Shown: positions 16,832-26,071, numbered from the stretch's first letter. The stretch is 64,000 bases of DNA from Calothrix sp. C42_A2020_038 (GCA_015272395.1 JACYLQ010000014.1:1-64000), one strand, 5' to 3'. The notes: generated from the sequence alone by a model not told the origin. Program-made: numbers and translations.

Positions 16832-17412
16832 AAGGTTCGTCTCAATGGCTCCAGGTAACAATAGATTGTGGTGGGCAGCGCGCTTTTAGGTGGTTTGCAT
16901 CTAAGAGCGACTGCGAACCCAAAGGGTCAGCTAATCAACTGTTGATATTGTTCCCGCGATTTTGGTCGGACTAACATTCAGTTGAGGAATATTTTCGGAA
17001 TTTTTTTGATTTTTTTCAGGACACAGAATCATAAATGTATTTTTTAATACTTTAATTTACATTTTTGTGTCGCTTGTCTGGTTCGATACTTCGATTCGTA
17101 TTAGGCAGAAAGATCTATCAATAGTTGTTTTTAGAAAATTAAACTAAATTTTTGATGTGTAAATATTGACGGTATTTTTTGTTACGCATTATAATCATAA
17201 ATTAAGTAGAAGAAGTAAGTAAAAGAAGTAGAAATATTTTTTATTCAGGTCATGGCTATATATACAGGTGTAGCTTGACAGTTTCCTGAAGGTTTTTGTG
17301 TGTTTACTGTTGATTTCGTATTAAGTATTGTTCGCATTGTTTTAAGGATTGCTGTTTGCACGCCCAACATACGAGCGTTTTTATTGGGACGGAGGCAAAA
17401 AATTTGTGTTCC
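16832..17412. promoter_or_regulatory. long leader/promoter region of sigC with a GTA-N8-TAC palindrome
   Basis: About 580 AT-rich bases lie between sigC and the gpsA stop. At 17172-17185 there is a perfect GTA-N8-TAC, the NtcA-binding consensus, readable on either strand. On the minus strand (sigC direction) a TANNNT box (TAGTTT) lies about 25 bases further, close to but not exactly the canonical 22-base spacing. A regulatory site about 340 bases upstream of the sigC start is plausible given nitrogen control of sigC. A match of this length can also occur by chance in AT-rich DNA. Confidence 0.3.
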
Positions 17413-18342
17413 TTAGTTGTAATATTCGGGTTTGATGTGGCGTAACATTAGTTCTTCTAAAGCTTGGCGGGGTGTGGATTCGTTATGGAGGACACGGTAA
17501 ACTTGTTCAGTAATCGGTACTTCGATATTTTGTGCCTTCGCGCGCGCCATTAGTACCGAACAAGTATTTATTCCTTCAGCAGTTCCTTGTAAGTGAGTGA
17601 GAATATCAGAAAGTGTTTTTCCACAAGCAAGCTGATAGCCAATTTGGTAATTGCGACTTAGAGAACTATTACAAGTGGCGAGTAAGTCACCTAACCCTGA
17701 CAAACCGTAGAATGTTTCAGTTTTGGCGCCCCAAGAAACGCCAACGCGAACCATTTCGGTAAGTCCGCGAGTGACCAAAGCGGCTTTCGCATTGGTGCCA
17801 AGTTGCAACCCATCACAGGCGCCTGCTGCAATAGCGATAACATTCTTTAGAGTTCCGCCAAGTTCAACACCTAAAGGGTCAAGATTTGTATAAACTCGAA
17901 ACCGTGGTGACGAGAAAACGAGTTGTACAGACTCTGCTGCGGTTGCCGAATAACTTGCTACTACTGTTGCAGCAGGTAATCCGAGTTCTATTTCTTTAGA
18001 TAAATTTGGACCAGATAAAACCACAACCGGATGTGAAGGAAACGCTGCTTGTAAAATTTGTGAGGGTGTACAAGTAGTTTGTGGGTCTAATCCTTTTGTG
18101 GCGGTTACAAAAATAGCCGTGTCCGAAAGTTTTATTCCTTCAAGTTGCATGATCACCTCACGCACTCCTTTCATAGATATGGCACTAACTATAATGTCAG
18201 CATCTAATATTGCAGGCGCCAATTCTAATCCACTACCACGCGACCAGATGCGTACTTGATGACCATTTATCGATACTAATTGTGCAAGCGCAGTTCCCCA
18301 AGCACCTGCGCCGAGGATAACTACAGATTTTGAATTAGTCAT
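17413..18342 (-). CDS. gpsA: glycerol-3-phosphate dehydrogenase [NAD(P)+]
   Basis: 309 aa. The Rossmann dinucleotide-binding motif ILGAGAWGTALAQL begins at residue 9. The central VLSGPNLSKEI and the catalytic segment GGTLKNVIAIAAG (catalytic Lys) are present, followed by TRGLTEMVRVG and GLSGLGDLLATC. The enzyme reduces dihydroxyacetone phosphate to sn-glycerol-3-phosphate for membrane lipids. It is slightly shorter than E. coli GpsA, typical for cyanobacteria. It sits 134 bases downstream of lipA on the same strand, separated by a repeat, and may be a separate transcript. Confidence 0.92.
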   Translation of the reverse strand: MTNSKSVVILGAGAWGTALAQLVSINGHQVRIWSRGSGLELAPAILDADIIVSAISMKGVREVIMQLEGIKLSDTAIFVTATKGLDPQTTCTPSQILQAAFPSHPVVVLSGPNLSKEIELGLPAATVVASYSATAAESVQLVFSSPRFRVYTNLDPLGVELGGTLKNVIAIAAGACDGLQLGTNAKAALVTRGLTEMVRVGVSWGAKTETFYGLSGLGDLLATCNSSLSRNYQIGYQLACGKTLSDILTHLQGTAEGINTCSVLMARAKAQNIEVPITEQVYRVLHNESTPRQALEELMLRHIKPEYYN

Positions 18343-18348
18343 TATGCT

Positions 18349-18478
18349 AATAGTTAGGAGTTAGAAGTTAAAGGTGAAGTGACACTACATAGTAAATCAA
18401 AACATAATGCGGGCAAATAACCCTCAATTTCTAACTTTCAATTCCTAACTCATAACTCCTAACTCATAACTTTTAACT
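18349..18478. repeat. intergenic repeat with TAACTCCTAACTC-type arms
   Basis: The lipA-gpsA spacer is bracketed by GTTAGGAGTTAGAAGTTA on the left and heptamer-like TAACTCATAACTCCTAACTC on the right, which are inverted relative to each other. Similar inverted arms occur at about 32546-32685 and, in part, 19404-19420. Such short tandem repeats are frequent in filamentous cyanobacterial spacers. Confidence 0.65.
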
Positions 18479-19355
18479 ATTCTTTAAACCGTGGATAGCG
18501 CTGCATTAGTTCTCTAACTTGTTCTGCATGATAAGAACTTCTTGTCAAGGGTGATGAAACAACTTGTAAAAAACCAATTTCTTCACCAAAAGCTTGCCAA
18601 GCATCAAATTGTTCGGGACGGACAAAATCATTTACCTGCAAATGTTTTTGGCTAGGCTGTAAATATTGCCCAATGGTCAGAATATCACAATCAACCTTGC
18701 GTAAATCCTGCATAACTTGACGAATTTCCTCGTCGGTTTCACCAAGTCCGACCATGATGCCAGATTTTGTATAAACCCAAGGTGTAATTTCACGACTGCG
18801 TTTTAATAATTCTAAAGTACGCTCGTAATTAGCTTGTGGACGCACTCGACGATACAAGCGTGGGATTGTTTCTGTATTGTGGTTGAGTACTTCCGGTTGT
18901 GAAGAAAGAATAATTTCTAGCGCTTCCCAATTTCCGCACAAGTCAGGAATAAGTAATTCGATAGTAGTATGCGGTGATACAGCATGAATATTTTCGATAC
19001 ATTTTACAAACTGTGAGGCGCCTCCATCGGGTAAATCATCCCGGTTGACCGAAGTAATTACCACATGGTTGAGCTTCATGCGTCGTACTGCTTCTGCCAA
19101 ACGTTCAGGTTCAGTAGGGTCTAGAGGTTTAGGTTTTTTCTCAAAATCGATATCGCAATAAGGACAAGCGCGCGTGCAAGCTGGTCCCATAATTAGAAAC
19201 GTCGCGGTTCCTGCGTTAAAGCATTCACCAATATTCGGACACGAGGCTTCTTCACATACTGTATTCAGCGATAAATCCCGCAGTATTTCCTTAACGCTAC
19301 CAACACGCTGCCATTGAGGCGCCTTTACCCGTAACCAATCTGGTTTTACAGCCAC
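18477..19355 (-). CDS. lipA: lipoyl synthase LipA
   Basis: 292 aa. The auxiliary cluster motif is [12 protein letters not shown] and the radical-SAM cluster motif is [11 protein letters not shown]. The C-terminal RSSYHAEQ supplies the conserved Arg-Ser-Ser-Tyr. LipA inserts two sulfurs at C6 and C8 of protein-bound octanoyl chains to give lipoyl cofactor for pyruvate dehydrogenase and the glycine cleavage system. Many cyanobacteria carry two lipA paralogues; this one begins [20 protein letters not shown]. No lipB is adjacent. Confidence 0.95.
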   Translation of the reverse strand: MAVKPDWLRVKAPQWQRVGSVKEILRDLSLNTVCEEASCPNIGECFNAGTATFLIMGPACTRACPYCDIDFEKKPKPLDPTEPERLAEAVRRMKLNHVVITSVNRDDLPDGGASQFVKCIENIHAVSPHTTIELLIPDLCGNWEALEIILSSQPEVLNHNTETIPRLYRRVRPQANYERTLELLKRSREITPWVYTKSGIMVGLGETDEEIRQVMQDLRKVDCDILTIGQYLQPSQKHLQVNDFVRPEQFDAWQAFGEEIGFLQVVSSPLTRSSYHAEQVRELMQRYPRFKE

Positions 19356-19462
19356 AATCTACTTTTACCCATCTTAAATATATACAAAATTTATCGTAGC
19401 AAGTTGTGTTTAAGTTAGGAGTTAGTAGAGACGCTCCGGTTCCTCGCGTCTGTACGGAGTTA

Positions 19463-19543
19463 TTAGTGGCCTGTGTCATAAGTTTTGGGGATATAGGGGA
19501 TATAAATAATATCCACCCCAAAATTAATGACATAGACCATTAA
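19463..19543. mobile_element. MITE-like element, copy 1 (81 bp)
   Basis: Two ~28-base terminal inverted repeats (left from TTAGTGGCCTGTGTCATAAG; right ending ATTAATGACATAGACCATTA plus A) match at about 23 of 28 positions. They flank a ~25-base AT-rich centre with TATAAATAATAT. It contains no open frame. A second copy with the same ends and the same TATAAATAATAT is at 23823-23950. It lies between lipA and tRNA-Pro. Confidence 0.7.
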
Positions 19544-19615
19544 GCATCCAATACTTAATAATCCTCATTTCCCTTTCTTTGTGATACACTGCAATGTAGG
19601 CTAATTAAACTATGC

Positions 19616-19689
<74 letters not shown>

Positions 19690-19783
19690 TTTACACTTTA
19701 GATTAGAGCATGATTTGTCGTTAAATGCTCTAGTATGACCCCAAAAAATTCTTTGGCGCCGCACTCTTGAGGAATTTTTAAGA

Positions 19784-19803
19784 CCCCGTCCTTAAGGACG
19801 GGG
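19784..19803. repeat. perfect 20-base palindrome (CCCCGTCC type)
   Basis: CCCCGTCCTTAAGGACGGGG is perfectly self-complementary. Palindromes of this type are common solitary repeats, and ends of IS200/IS605-like elements, in cyanobacteria. Here it lies between tRNA-Pro and the RqcH gene with no transposase nearby. It lacks a T tail, so it is a poor terminator candidate. Confidence 0.6.
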
Positions 19804-19876
19804 ACTCATAATGGTTAATGCTGTTGTGAGCGAGTTATACTAAGCTTTGTAGCTTGAATGTAACGGACAAATCGCT

Positions 19877-21601
19877 GTGCAATCTTTTGACTTTACTACT
19901 CTCACTGCGGTTTGTAATGAACTGCGCGAAACTTGGCTACCATCGCGCGTTGAACAAGTTTACCAGCGTGACCGCAATACTATTTCAATTGCTTTACGTA
20001 CTTTCAAGGCACGTGGATGGTTGGAAATTTCTTGGCATCCTCAAGCTGCGCGCTTACATATTGGTTCGGCGCCACCAAGAATTCCTGATACTTTTACTTT
20101 TAGTCAGCAGTTAGTTAGTCAATTGAATGGTTTGGCGCTTGTTAAAATTGAGACAATTGCTGCTTGGGAGCGAGTTGTGGATTTGCAGTTTGCTCGGCGC
20201 CCTGGAGAAGATGCTGTTTATCATATATATATAGAAATCATGGGTAAGTATAGTAATGTTGTGCTTACTAATGCCAAAAATGAAATTATTACTACAGCAC
20301 ATCAAGTCAATGAACAACAGTCGAGCGTCCGTACTATTTTAACTGGGCAAATTTATGAGGCGCCTCCCAGTATGACAAATACTGCACCAAGTTTGAGTGA
20401 ATCTTTTGAACGCTGGCATGAACGGGTAAGTTTGGTACCAGGCGCCTTGAAAAAACAGTTGCTCAAAAATTATCGTGGTGTTTCACCAATGTTGATACAG
20501 TCAATGTTACAAGCAGCAAATATTGATTTAAACGCAACAACTGATAAGTTAAATATCTCAGAATGGGAAAAATTATTTCAACGCTGGCAGGAATGGTTAC
20601 AACGACTCGAAAACAACCAGTTTGAACCAACATATTTGGAGTCTGGTTACACGGTGTTAGGTTGGGGTGGAATCAAAAAAACTAATAGTATACAAGAACT
20701 AATAAACAATTACTATACAACAGAGTTTAATCAATTGGTGTTTTCGCAGTTGCGACACCAGTTAACCCAAAAGCTGAATAATCTTTTGGAGAAGTTACGC
20801 CAAAAAGCAAACACCTTTAAACAGAGATTAGAACAAAGCTCACGCGCGGATGAATATCGTAATCAAGCTGATTTGTTAATGGCGTACCTACATGAGTGGG
20901 CGCCTGGGATGGATAAAATAACGCTAGCTGATTTTGAAACGGGTCAACCTGTTACTATTCCCCTGGAACCTGATAAGAACGCTGTTACTAACGCGCAAAT
21001 GCTTTACAAACAGCACCAAAAACTCAAACGCGCGCGTGGAGCAGTCGAACCGTTACTCGCTGATGTAGAAGCCGAAATCGAATATTTGGAACAAGTTGAA
21101 GCTGCTACTTTACAAATCGAAAGTTACTCAACCAGCGAGGATTTGCAAACCCTCGAAGAAATTCGCGATGAACTTGTTTCTCAAAAATACCTTGAAGATA
21201 CAGACTACCGCAACCGCAGTCACCATAAAGATAAAGATGTTAACTTTAGACGTTTCCAAACTCCTAATGGGTTTGAAATCTTAATTGGTCGCAACAACCG
21301 CCAAAACGACCAACTTACCTTTCGCTTTGCTGGTGATTACGATTTGTGGTTTCATACTCAGGAAATTCCTGGTAGTCATGTGCTTTTACGTCTCCAAGCT
21401 GGAACTGTTCCTGACGAAGTTGATTTACAACACACCGCTGACCTTACAGCCTACTACAGCCGCGCGCGTCAAAGCGAACAAGTACCTGTTGTTTATACCC
21501 AACCCAAGTATGTCTATAAACCCAAAGGCGCCAAACCTGGAATCGCTATTTACAAAAACGAGCGCATCATTTGGGGACAACCACAAAAACTTAGAAGCTA
21601 A
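19877..21601 (+). CDS. rqcH: Rqc2/RqcH-type NFACT protein (fibronectin-binding-like)
   Basis: 574 aa with a GTG start. NFACT-N occupies about residues 1-200 (FDFTTLTAVCNELRETWLPS, EIMGKYSNVVLTN). A helical, coiled-coil middle follows (LRQKANTFKQRLEQSSRADE). NFACT-R (DUF814) lies at about 450-570 (GRNNRQNDQLTFRFAGDYDL, WFHTQEIPGSHVLL). RqcH binds stalled 50S-peptidyl-tRNA complexes and recruits tRNA-Ala to add C-terminal alanine tails for degradation. The DR pair essential in Bacillus RqcH appears here as ER (AAWERVVDL). I believe this variant is common in cyanobacteria. The family is also annotated as fibronectin-binding. Confidence 0.85.
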   Translation: MQSFDFTTLTAVCNELRETWLPSRVEQVYQRDRNTISIALRTFKARGWLEISWHPQAARLHIGSAPPRIPDTFTFSQQLVSQLNGLALVKIETIAAWERVVDLQFARRPGEDAVYHIYIEIMGKYSNVVLTNAKNEIITTAHQVNEQQSSVRTILTGQIYEAPPSMTNTAPSLSESFERWHERVSLVPGALKKQLLKNYRGVSPMLIQSMLQAANIDLNATTDKLNISEWEKLFQRWQEWLQRLENNQFEPTYLESGYTVLGWGGIKKTNSIQELINNYYTTEFNQLVFSQLRHQLTQKLNNLLEKLRQKANTFKQRLEQSSRADEYRNQADLLMAYLHEWAPGMDKITLADFETGQPVTIPLEPDKNAVTNAQMLYKQHQKLKRARGAVEPLLADVEAEIEYLEQVEAATLQIESYSTSEDLQTLEEIRDELVSQKYLEDTDYRNRSHHKDKDVNFRRFQTPNGFEILIGRNNRQNDQLTFRFAGDYDLWFHTQEIPGSHVLLRLQAGTVPDEVDLQHTADLTAYYSRARQSEQVPVVYTQPKYVYKPKGAKPGIAIYKNERIIWGQPQKLRS

Positions 21602-21772
21602 AACTCAAGCCTGAATATTCTACTCTTGCTTCTTAATCGGCAGAATCAAAAATTTTTAGTCAAAATTTGATTGAAATTGTGTTGACTGTTACAATATTGT
21701 AATGAAAAGTATCCTGCTGCACTTTGGTACGCAACCGGGAGTACTCTTTTGAGAAGATGACGAAACATATCT

Positions 21773-21803
21773 TGACCAGTTGTGGTAGACTGGTCATTTT
21801 TAT
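21773..21803 (+). terminator. rho-independent terminator
   Basis: TGACCAGT (21773-21780) pairs with ACTGGTCA (21789-21796) around an eight-base loop, followed by TTTTTATTATTTT. It is 170 bases past the rqcH stop. It therefore either ends the rqcH mRNA after a long 3' UTR or ends a small independent RNA. Confidence 0.7.
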
Positions 21804-21963
21804 TATTTTACATAGTCATCATTCTATCACAGTTACTACTGATGTTTGCATAGTATTTTGTAAAATTATAATACATATAAGTAAAAATACTTACGTAGAT
21901 TTATTGATATTCCGAAGATTTATCAATATCTATTAATATTGTTTTACTTTTTGTTCGGTAAGT

Positions 21964-21996
21964 TTAAAAAAAGCCAAGATACTTGGATCTTGGCTG
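21964..21996 (-). terminator. rho-independent terminator of the porin gene
   Basis: On the minus strand GCCAAGAT pairs with ATCTTGGC (plus coordinates 21973-21980 and 21987-21994) around a six-base loop, followed by seven T. It lies about 140 bases after the porin stop. Confidence 0.85.
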
Positions 21997-22131
21997 TTGT
22001 GCAAGGTGTGAGAATAAAACAAAGGGAAATTTGACCCTCTGCTCATGCGCTTAGAAATCCTGTATGGGCAAGTTAGGTCTATGAATGAAGAATCTCCGCA
22101 CTTATAAGGCGGAGAGTGTCAATATTTGGAA

Positions 22132-23781
22132 CTAGAAACTAAACGTGGTTCGCAAGGCGCCTATTACAACATCATCATTATTGTTGTTGTGATCAGGTGC
22201 TGTTAACCAAACGACACCAGGAGTAATAGTGATATTATCCGAGACTTTGTACTGGTAAAAGGCTTCAATGTGATATGACGTGTCTCTGTCTCTTGCATAT
22301 CCGTTGATACTGGAACTAGTTACCTTCGGTTCCATACCGAAAATAATACCAGCTAAGTTACCTTTTTTACCAAGGTCAGGGAAGCCCAGAGTAACTGCCC
22401 AATTCACAATATCAAGCTGACCACGCTCGACTAAGCCACCTTTAGTAGAAACGTTACGAGAAGTAGTATACCCAAACCAACCACCTAAAACAAATCTTTC
22501 ACTTAAACCTAACGATGCTTGTATGCCATACGAATTGCTGGCAAATGGTACATCTAAATTATCTTCTACCCCATCTCCGTCAAAATCAACAGTGCTGAGT
22601 GCGGAAATTGGATTTGCTCGAATACTGCCTGTTCCAAGTTCCTGCTTGTAAGAGTTGATATATGTTAAGCCAATAGAAAAGCGCTCACTTGGTTTAAAGG
22701 TTAACTGTGCTAATGCTCCGTAAGCACCATCAAATAAACCGCTTTTCAGTCCAGGGTTATTTGACTCACCTGCTAAATAAGCTAAACTCAGTGCCAAACT
22801 ATCACCGAAATTATGAGTGACTCCCAAACCAGCACCATCCATTTGATAATAAATCGGGTTGCGGGTACCAAAGGTTGATATTGCACCAAAAGAACCATCA
22901 CCATCGAATAAGTTGATAGTGTCAGTTACATCGTCAGCAGCACCTGCATTGGCAATAGCGATAACTTCTGTGTTCTTACCTAACGGGAATTTGTACCACA
23001 GAGCGTCTATTTCAGCATTCATGTTACCTGAATCACCAGCAAAAAATAAGCTTCCTTCTGGTGTTCCAAGTTCGGGGTTCAGAATATTATTGGCTTGAAT
23101 CCGGGTAAATAATGTATCTTTACCAGTAAAGCTAGTAACAAACTCTACCCTCGCGCGGGCGCCAAAGGTTGTATTATTGTCTTTTACATTTACACCATTT
23201 ACATCCTTGCCACCAAATACATCACTAAATACCCCGACTACTTCTCCTTGTAGTTTGGTTGTAGTAGAAAATTGATTTGCCTCTAATTCTGCTGCTTTCG
23301 CTTCAACTGCATCAAGACGTCCGCGCAGCGTAGCAAGCTCTGCACTGAACTCTTCTTGCAGTCTCTGTATCACATTTAAATCTTCTTTGCGTACCAAATC
23401 TGCTGTCGCGGTTGCAATTAGTTCGTTGACTCTATCCAAACATGCATTCAAACCTGCTGCAAACTCGTACCGTGTCATCGCTCTGTTGCCACGATAAGTT
23501 CCATTTGGGTAACCTGCTATACAACCGTAACGCTCTACAAGTGATTGCAGTGCTTGAAATGCCCAATCTGTTGGTTGCACGTCCGATAGCTGTGACACTG
23601 ATGTTACTTGTGCCATCGTTGTCTGTTGAGGAATACTACCAGTTAATACAACTGGAGTTTCAATTACGGATGCTTCCTGTTGTTCTGACTGCGTTGTTTC
23701 CGCAACTACAGTTGTATTCATCATCAAGACTGCACCTAACACAGCTGGACTAGCTGCTAGTACTTTCCATATTTTTTGCAC
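22132..23781 (-). CDS. SLH-domain OprB-family outer-membrane porin
   Basis: 549 aa with a GTG start preceded by GAGGGG. A signal peptide covers about residues 1-27 (VLAASPAVLGAVLMMNTTVV). One SLH domain follows at about 65-125 (LSDVQPTDWAFQALQSLVER, GYPNGTYRGNRAMTRYEFAA), binding peptidoglycan or its pyruvylated polymer. A coiled-coil spacer (LQEEFSAELATLRGRLDAVE) leads to a ~370-residue OprB-like beta-barrel ending in the aromatic terminal residue F (TTFSF). Cyanobacterial members are often annotated as iron uptake or carbohydrate-selective porins. It is divergent from zinc transporter genes. Inference: it could belong to the same metal-responsive locus, but substrate selectivity cannot be read from sequence. 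Confidence 0.88.
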   Translation of the reverse strand: MQKIWKVLAASPAVLGAVLMMNTTVVAETTQSEQQEASVIETPVVLTGSIPQQTTMAQVTSVSQLSDVQPTDWAFQALQSLVERYGCIAGYPNGTYRGNRAMTRYEFAAGLNACLDRVNELIATATADLVRKEDLNVIQRLQEEFSAELATLRGRLDAVEAKAAELEANQFSTTTKLQGEVVGVFSDVFGGKDVNGVNVKDNNTTFGARARVEFVTSFTGKDTLFTRIQANNILNPELGTPEGSLFFAGDSGNMNAEIDALWYKFPLGKNTEVIAIANAGAADDVTDTINLFDGDGSFGAISTFGTRNPIYYQMDGAGLGVTHNFGDSLALSLAYLAGESNNPGLKSGLFDGAYGALAQLTFKPSERFSIGLTYINSYKQELGTGSIRANPISALSTVDFDGDGVEDNLDVPFASNSYGIQASLGLSERFVLGGWFGYTTSRNVSTKGGLVERGQLDIVNWAVTLGFPDLGKKGNLAGIIFGMEPKVTSSSINGYARDRDTSYHIEAFYQYKVSDNITITPGVVWLTAPDHNNNNDDVVIGALRTTFSF

Positions 23782-23822
23782 GTTTACCCCTCACTCACAC
23801 TAACTGAATAAATTTCACCAGT

Positions 23823-23950
23823 CTAGAGTCTGTGTCAAAACTTTTGGCGGTATAAATAATATTTTGTCGCTCAGGCATTATTGCCTAAGCAATAGAACAG
23901 GCAGGATGCCTATTCCACAACAACCTAAAATTAATGACATAGACCACTAG
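23823..23950. mobile_element. MITE-like element, copy 2 (~128 bp)
   Basis: The left end CTAGAGTCTGTGTCAAAACT and the right end AAAATTAATGACATAGACCA plus CTAG are inverted relatives of each other and match the ends of the element at 19463-19543. The sub-terminal TATAAATAATAT is shared. The interior additionally holds a dispersed palindrome (GGCAGGATGCC, 23899-23909). It sits about 40 bases upstream of the porin start, in the porin-znuA divergent region, where it may affect porin expression. Confidence 0.65.
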
Positions 23951-24151
23951 TAGTTTTTGACCGGCATCTAAACAGTAATTAAAAAATGATTGCAGGTACG
24001 TTATCAAGTTTTAATTACTACTTATTCATTTATTTAATCAAAATTCTAGATTTCTTAACCTCTAAATGTAAAAAGCGTCTCAATGACATGCAATTAGTCA
24101 AAATTGTAATTGACTTTTACACTTACTTTTGGTTAAGATAGTGCAATATAA

Positions 24152-24166
24152 CGAGAATCATTATCA
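24152..24166 (+). promoter_or_regulatory. candidate Zur box upstream of znuA
   Basis: CGAGAATCATTATCA matches the cyanobacterial Zur consensus TGATAATNATTATCA at 13 of 15 positions. It lies 43 bases upstream of the ATG at 24210, a position suited to repression when zinc is replete. No zur gene is in the window. Confidence 0.6.
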
Positions 24167-24209
24167 TGTAATATTAGCTTTTTTGTCAAGGAAAAAATTA
24201 GTTAGTTTT

Positions 24210-25244
24210 ATGAGTAAACACAAGGCGCCGAGATTAAAGGAATTGAGCAAAAAGCTGTGTAGAGCCAAAAGTAGTGCAGTATCAGTACTAGTGTTGTTAG
24301 TTTTGGGGACTACAGGATGTAACCAGTCTAGCAATAACCAAGTAACCTCGGAGGTGCCACCGCCAGCACAAGAAGCTGCGGCGCCAACTACACCATCAGC
24401 TCCCAAGCCGAAGATTGTGACAACATTTTTACCTATGTACTGGTTTACCAGGGCAGTAACTGGTGATGCTGCTGATATAGAAATATTAATACCACCTGGA
24501 ACAGAAGTTCATGATTACCAGGCTACACCAGAAAATGTCAAAGCAATTGCAACAGCCAACGTTCTTGTTAAAAATGGGTTGGGTTTGGAAGGGTTTCTGG
24601 ACTCGACGGTCAAAAATGCTCAAAATGCTAACTTGAAAAAAGTTGATACCAGCAAGGGGATTAAACCTTTGAACGAAATTTCCCCGGTGGTTAAAGCTGT
24701 AAAAGGAAGAGGACACCATCATCACCATCATCATGCACAGGGAAACCCGCATGTATGGTTAGATCCAGTACTAGCAAAACAGCAAGTTACGAATATTCGC
24801 GATGGCTTGGTTGCTGCTGACCCTGCGAATAAAGCTGTATATGAAGCAAATGCATCAGCTTATATCAAGCAACTCGATAATTTGCATAATGAGTTTCAAC
24901 AAGGATTACAAAAGACTCCTAACTGTACTTTTGTTACTTTCCATGATGCTTATCCTTATTTAGCAAGACGGTATAATCTTAAACAAGTAGCAGTCGTAGA
25001 AATACCTGAAGACCAATTGGCGCCATCTGATGTGCAAAAAGTAGTTAACACTGTTAGAAAGTATAACGTCAAGGCTTTATTTAATGAACCGGGAACTGAT
25101 AATAAATTACTCGCTAGCTTATCCAAAGACTTGAACTTAACCCTTCGTGAAATTGATCCCTTGGAAACAGGAGATAAAGACCCACAGCATTATTTCCGAG
25201 CAATGCAAAACAATTTACAAGCTTTACAGTCAGCTTGCCAGTAA
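24210..25244 (+). CDS. znuA: zinc ABC transporter substrate-binding lipoprotein ZnuA
   Basis: 344 aa from the chosen ATG (MSKHKAPRLKELSKKL). The frame is open from 24129, but that would read through a Zur-box-like palindrome, and AAGGAAAAAA precedes the ATG at 24210. The signal sequence ends in a lipobox, VLGTTGC, for lipidation. The mature protein is a cluster A-I metal-binding protein: FLPMYWFTRAVTGD, PPGTEVHDYQATPEN, NPHVWLDP and FHDAYPYLARRY carry the metal-ligand histidines. The flexible loop GRGHHHHHHHAQ is the His-rich loop characteristic of zinc-specific members. It delivers Zn(II) to the transporter; znuC follows 59 bases later. Confidence 0.88.
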   Translation: MSKHKAPRLKELSKKLCRAKSSAVSVLVLLVLGTTGCNQSSNNQVTSEVPPPAQEAAAPTTPSAPKPKIVTTFLPMYWFTRAVTGDAADIEILIPPGTEVHDYQATPENVKAIATANVLVKNGLGLEGFLDSTVKNAQNANLKKVDTSKGIKPLNEISPVVKAVKGRGHHHHHHHAQGNPHVWLDPVLAKQQVTNIRDGLVAADPANKAVYEANASAYIKQLDNLHNEFQQGLQKTPNCTFVTFHDAYPYLARRYNLKQVAVVEIPEDQLAPSDVQKVVNTVRKYNVKALFNEPGTDNKLLASLSKDLNLTLREIDPLETGDKDPQHYFRAMQNNLQALQSACQ

Positions 25245-25303
25245 GCAGACGCGGTATGTCGCGCAATTACAACTTCGTTTTCTCTAAGTAATAAGTATTA
25301 AAA

Positions 25304-26071
25304 ATGACAAGCGACATTCCAGTTCTCAAAGTCGAAGGTTTAACAGTATATCAAGGAAAATATCTTGCACTTCGCGATATTTCATTTACATTAAGACCAG
25401 GAACAAATACTGCAATAGTTGGCCCCAATGGTGCGGGTAAAAGCACATTAGTTCAAGCAGTATTAGATTTAATTCCTCGTAGCAGTGGTAATATTCAGAT
25501 TTTTGGTCGTCCAATTACACGTTTAGGACATTTACGGCGCCAAATTGGATACATGCCACAAAATTTTATCTTTGATCGCAGCTTTCCAATTTCGGTTTCG
25601 GAGTTGGTTGGTTTAGGGTGGACGGGAAGAGCAAGGGGAGTTTTTGAGAGGTTTTGGAGGAAAGATACAAGTAAAGCTGCTGCTGTTGAAAAAGCTTTAG
25701 CAAGAACTGATGCGCTACATTTGCGTAACCAAGCGATTGGTACTCTTAGTGGAGGACAATTTAAACGAGTGCTACTTGCCTACTGCTTGGTGGCGCCGCG
25801 TCAGCTATTAGTTTTAGATGAAGCTTTTGCTGGCGTTGATGCACAAGGTACAGCTGAATTTTATACTTTGCTCAACCAGATAAAGCAAGAAGAAGGTTGG
25901 ACTATTTTACAAGTTTCTCACGATATAGACATGGTTAACCAGAATTGTGACCGTGTTATTTGTCTAAACCAAACGATTGTTTGTAGTGGCATACCTGAAG
26001 TTGCGCTCTCACAAGAAAATCTTCTTGCTACCTACGGTCCCTCTTTTAGCCGCTATCAACATCATCATTAA
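25304..26071 (+). CDS. znuC: metal (zinc) ABC transporter ATP-binding protein
   Basis: 255 aa. Walker A is GPNGAGKST, the Q-loop region is IGYMPQNFIFD, the signature is LSGGQFKRVLLA, Walker B is LLVLDEAFAGVD, and the switch His is in QVSHDID. It belongs to the manganese/zinc/iron ABC subfamily. The C-terminus ends in a short His run (QHHH). It is 59 bases downstream of znuA and certainly in the same operon. The expected membrane permease (znuB) does not follow: the next gene is an unrelated fusion protein after ~385 bases and a palindrome. The permease must be encoded elsewhere. Confidence 0.85.
   Translation: MTSDIPVLKVEGLTVYQGKYLALRDISFTLRPGTNTAIVGPNGAGKSTLVQAVLDLIPRSSGNIQIFGRPITRLGHLRRQIGYMPQNFIFDRSFPISVSELVGLGWTGRARGVFERFWRKDTSKAAAVEKALARTDALHLRNQAIGTLSGGQFKRVLLAYCLVAPRQLLVLDEAFAGVDAQGTAEFYTLLNQIKQEEGWTILQVSHDIDMVNQNCDRVICLNQTIVCSGIPEVALSQENLLATYGPSFSRYQHHH

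Larger units (their letters stand above)
21602..22131. other. spacer with two opposed terminators and a possible small transcript
   Basis: This 530-base AT-rich region lies between convergent rqcH and the porin gene. It contains a plus-strand terminator at 21773-21803 and a minus-strand terminator at 21964-21996. A -35-like TTGACT lies near 21682. A 70-codon frame at 21724-21936 overlaps the first terminator and looks spurious. A small CTCCGC/GCGGAG hairpin sits at about 22093-22113. Confidence 0.45.

Noticed and set aside
18349-18478. CRISPR array
   Set aside because: The repeated TAACTC units are short, irregular and inverted, with no regular spacers and no cas genes.
21724-21936. 70-codon open frame between rqcH and the porin gene
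   Set aside because: It runs through a strong rho-independent terminator and then through AT-rich low-complexity sequence.
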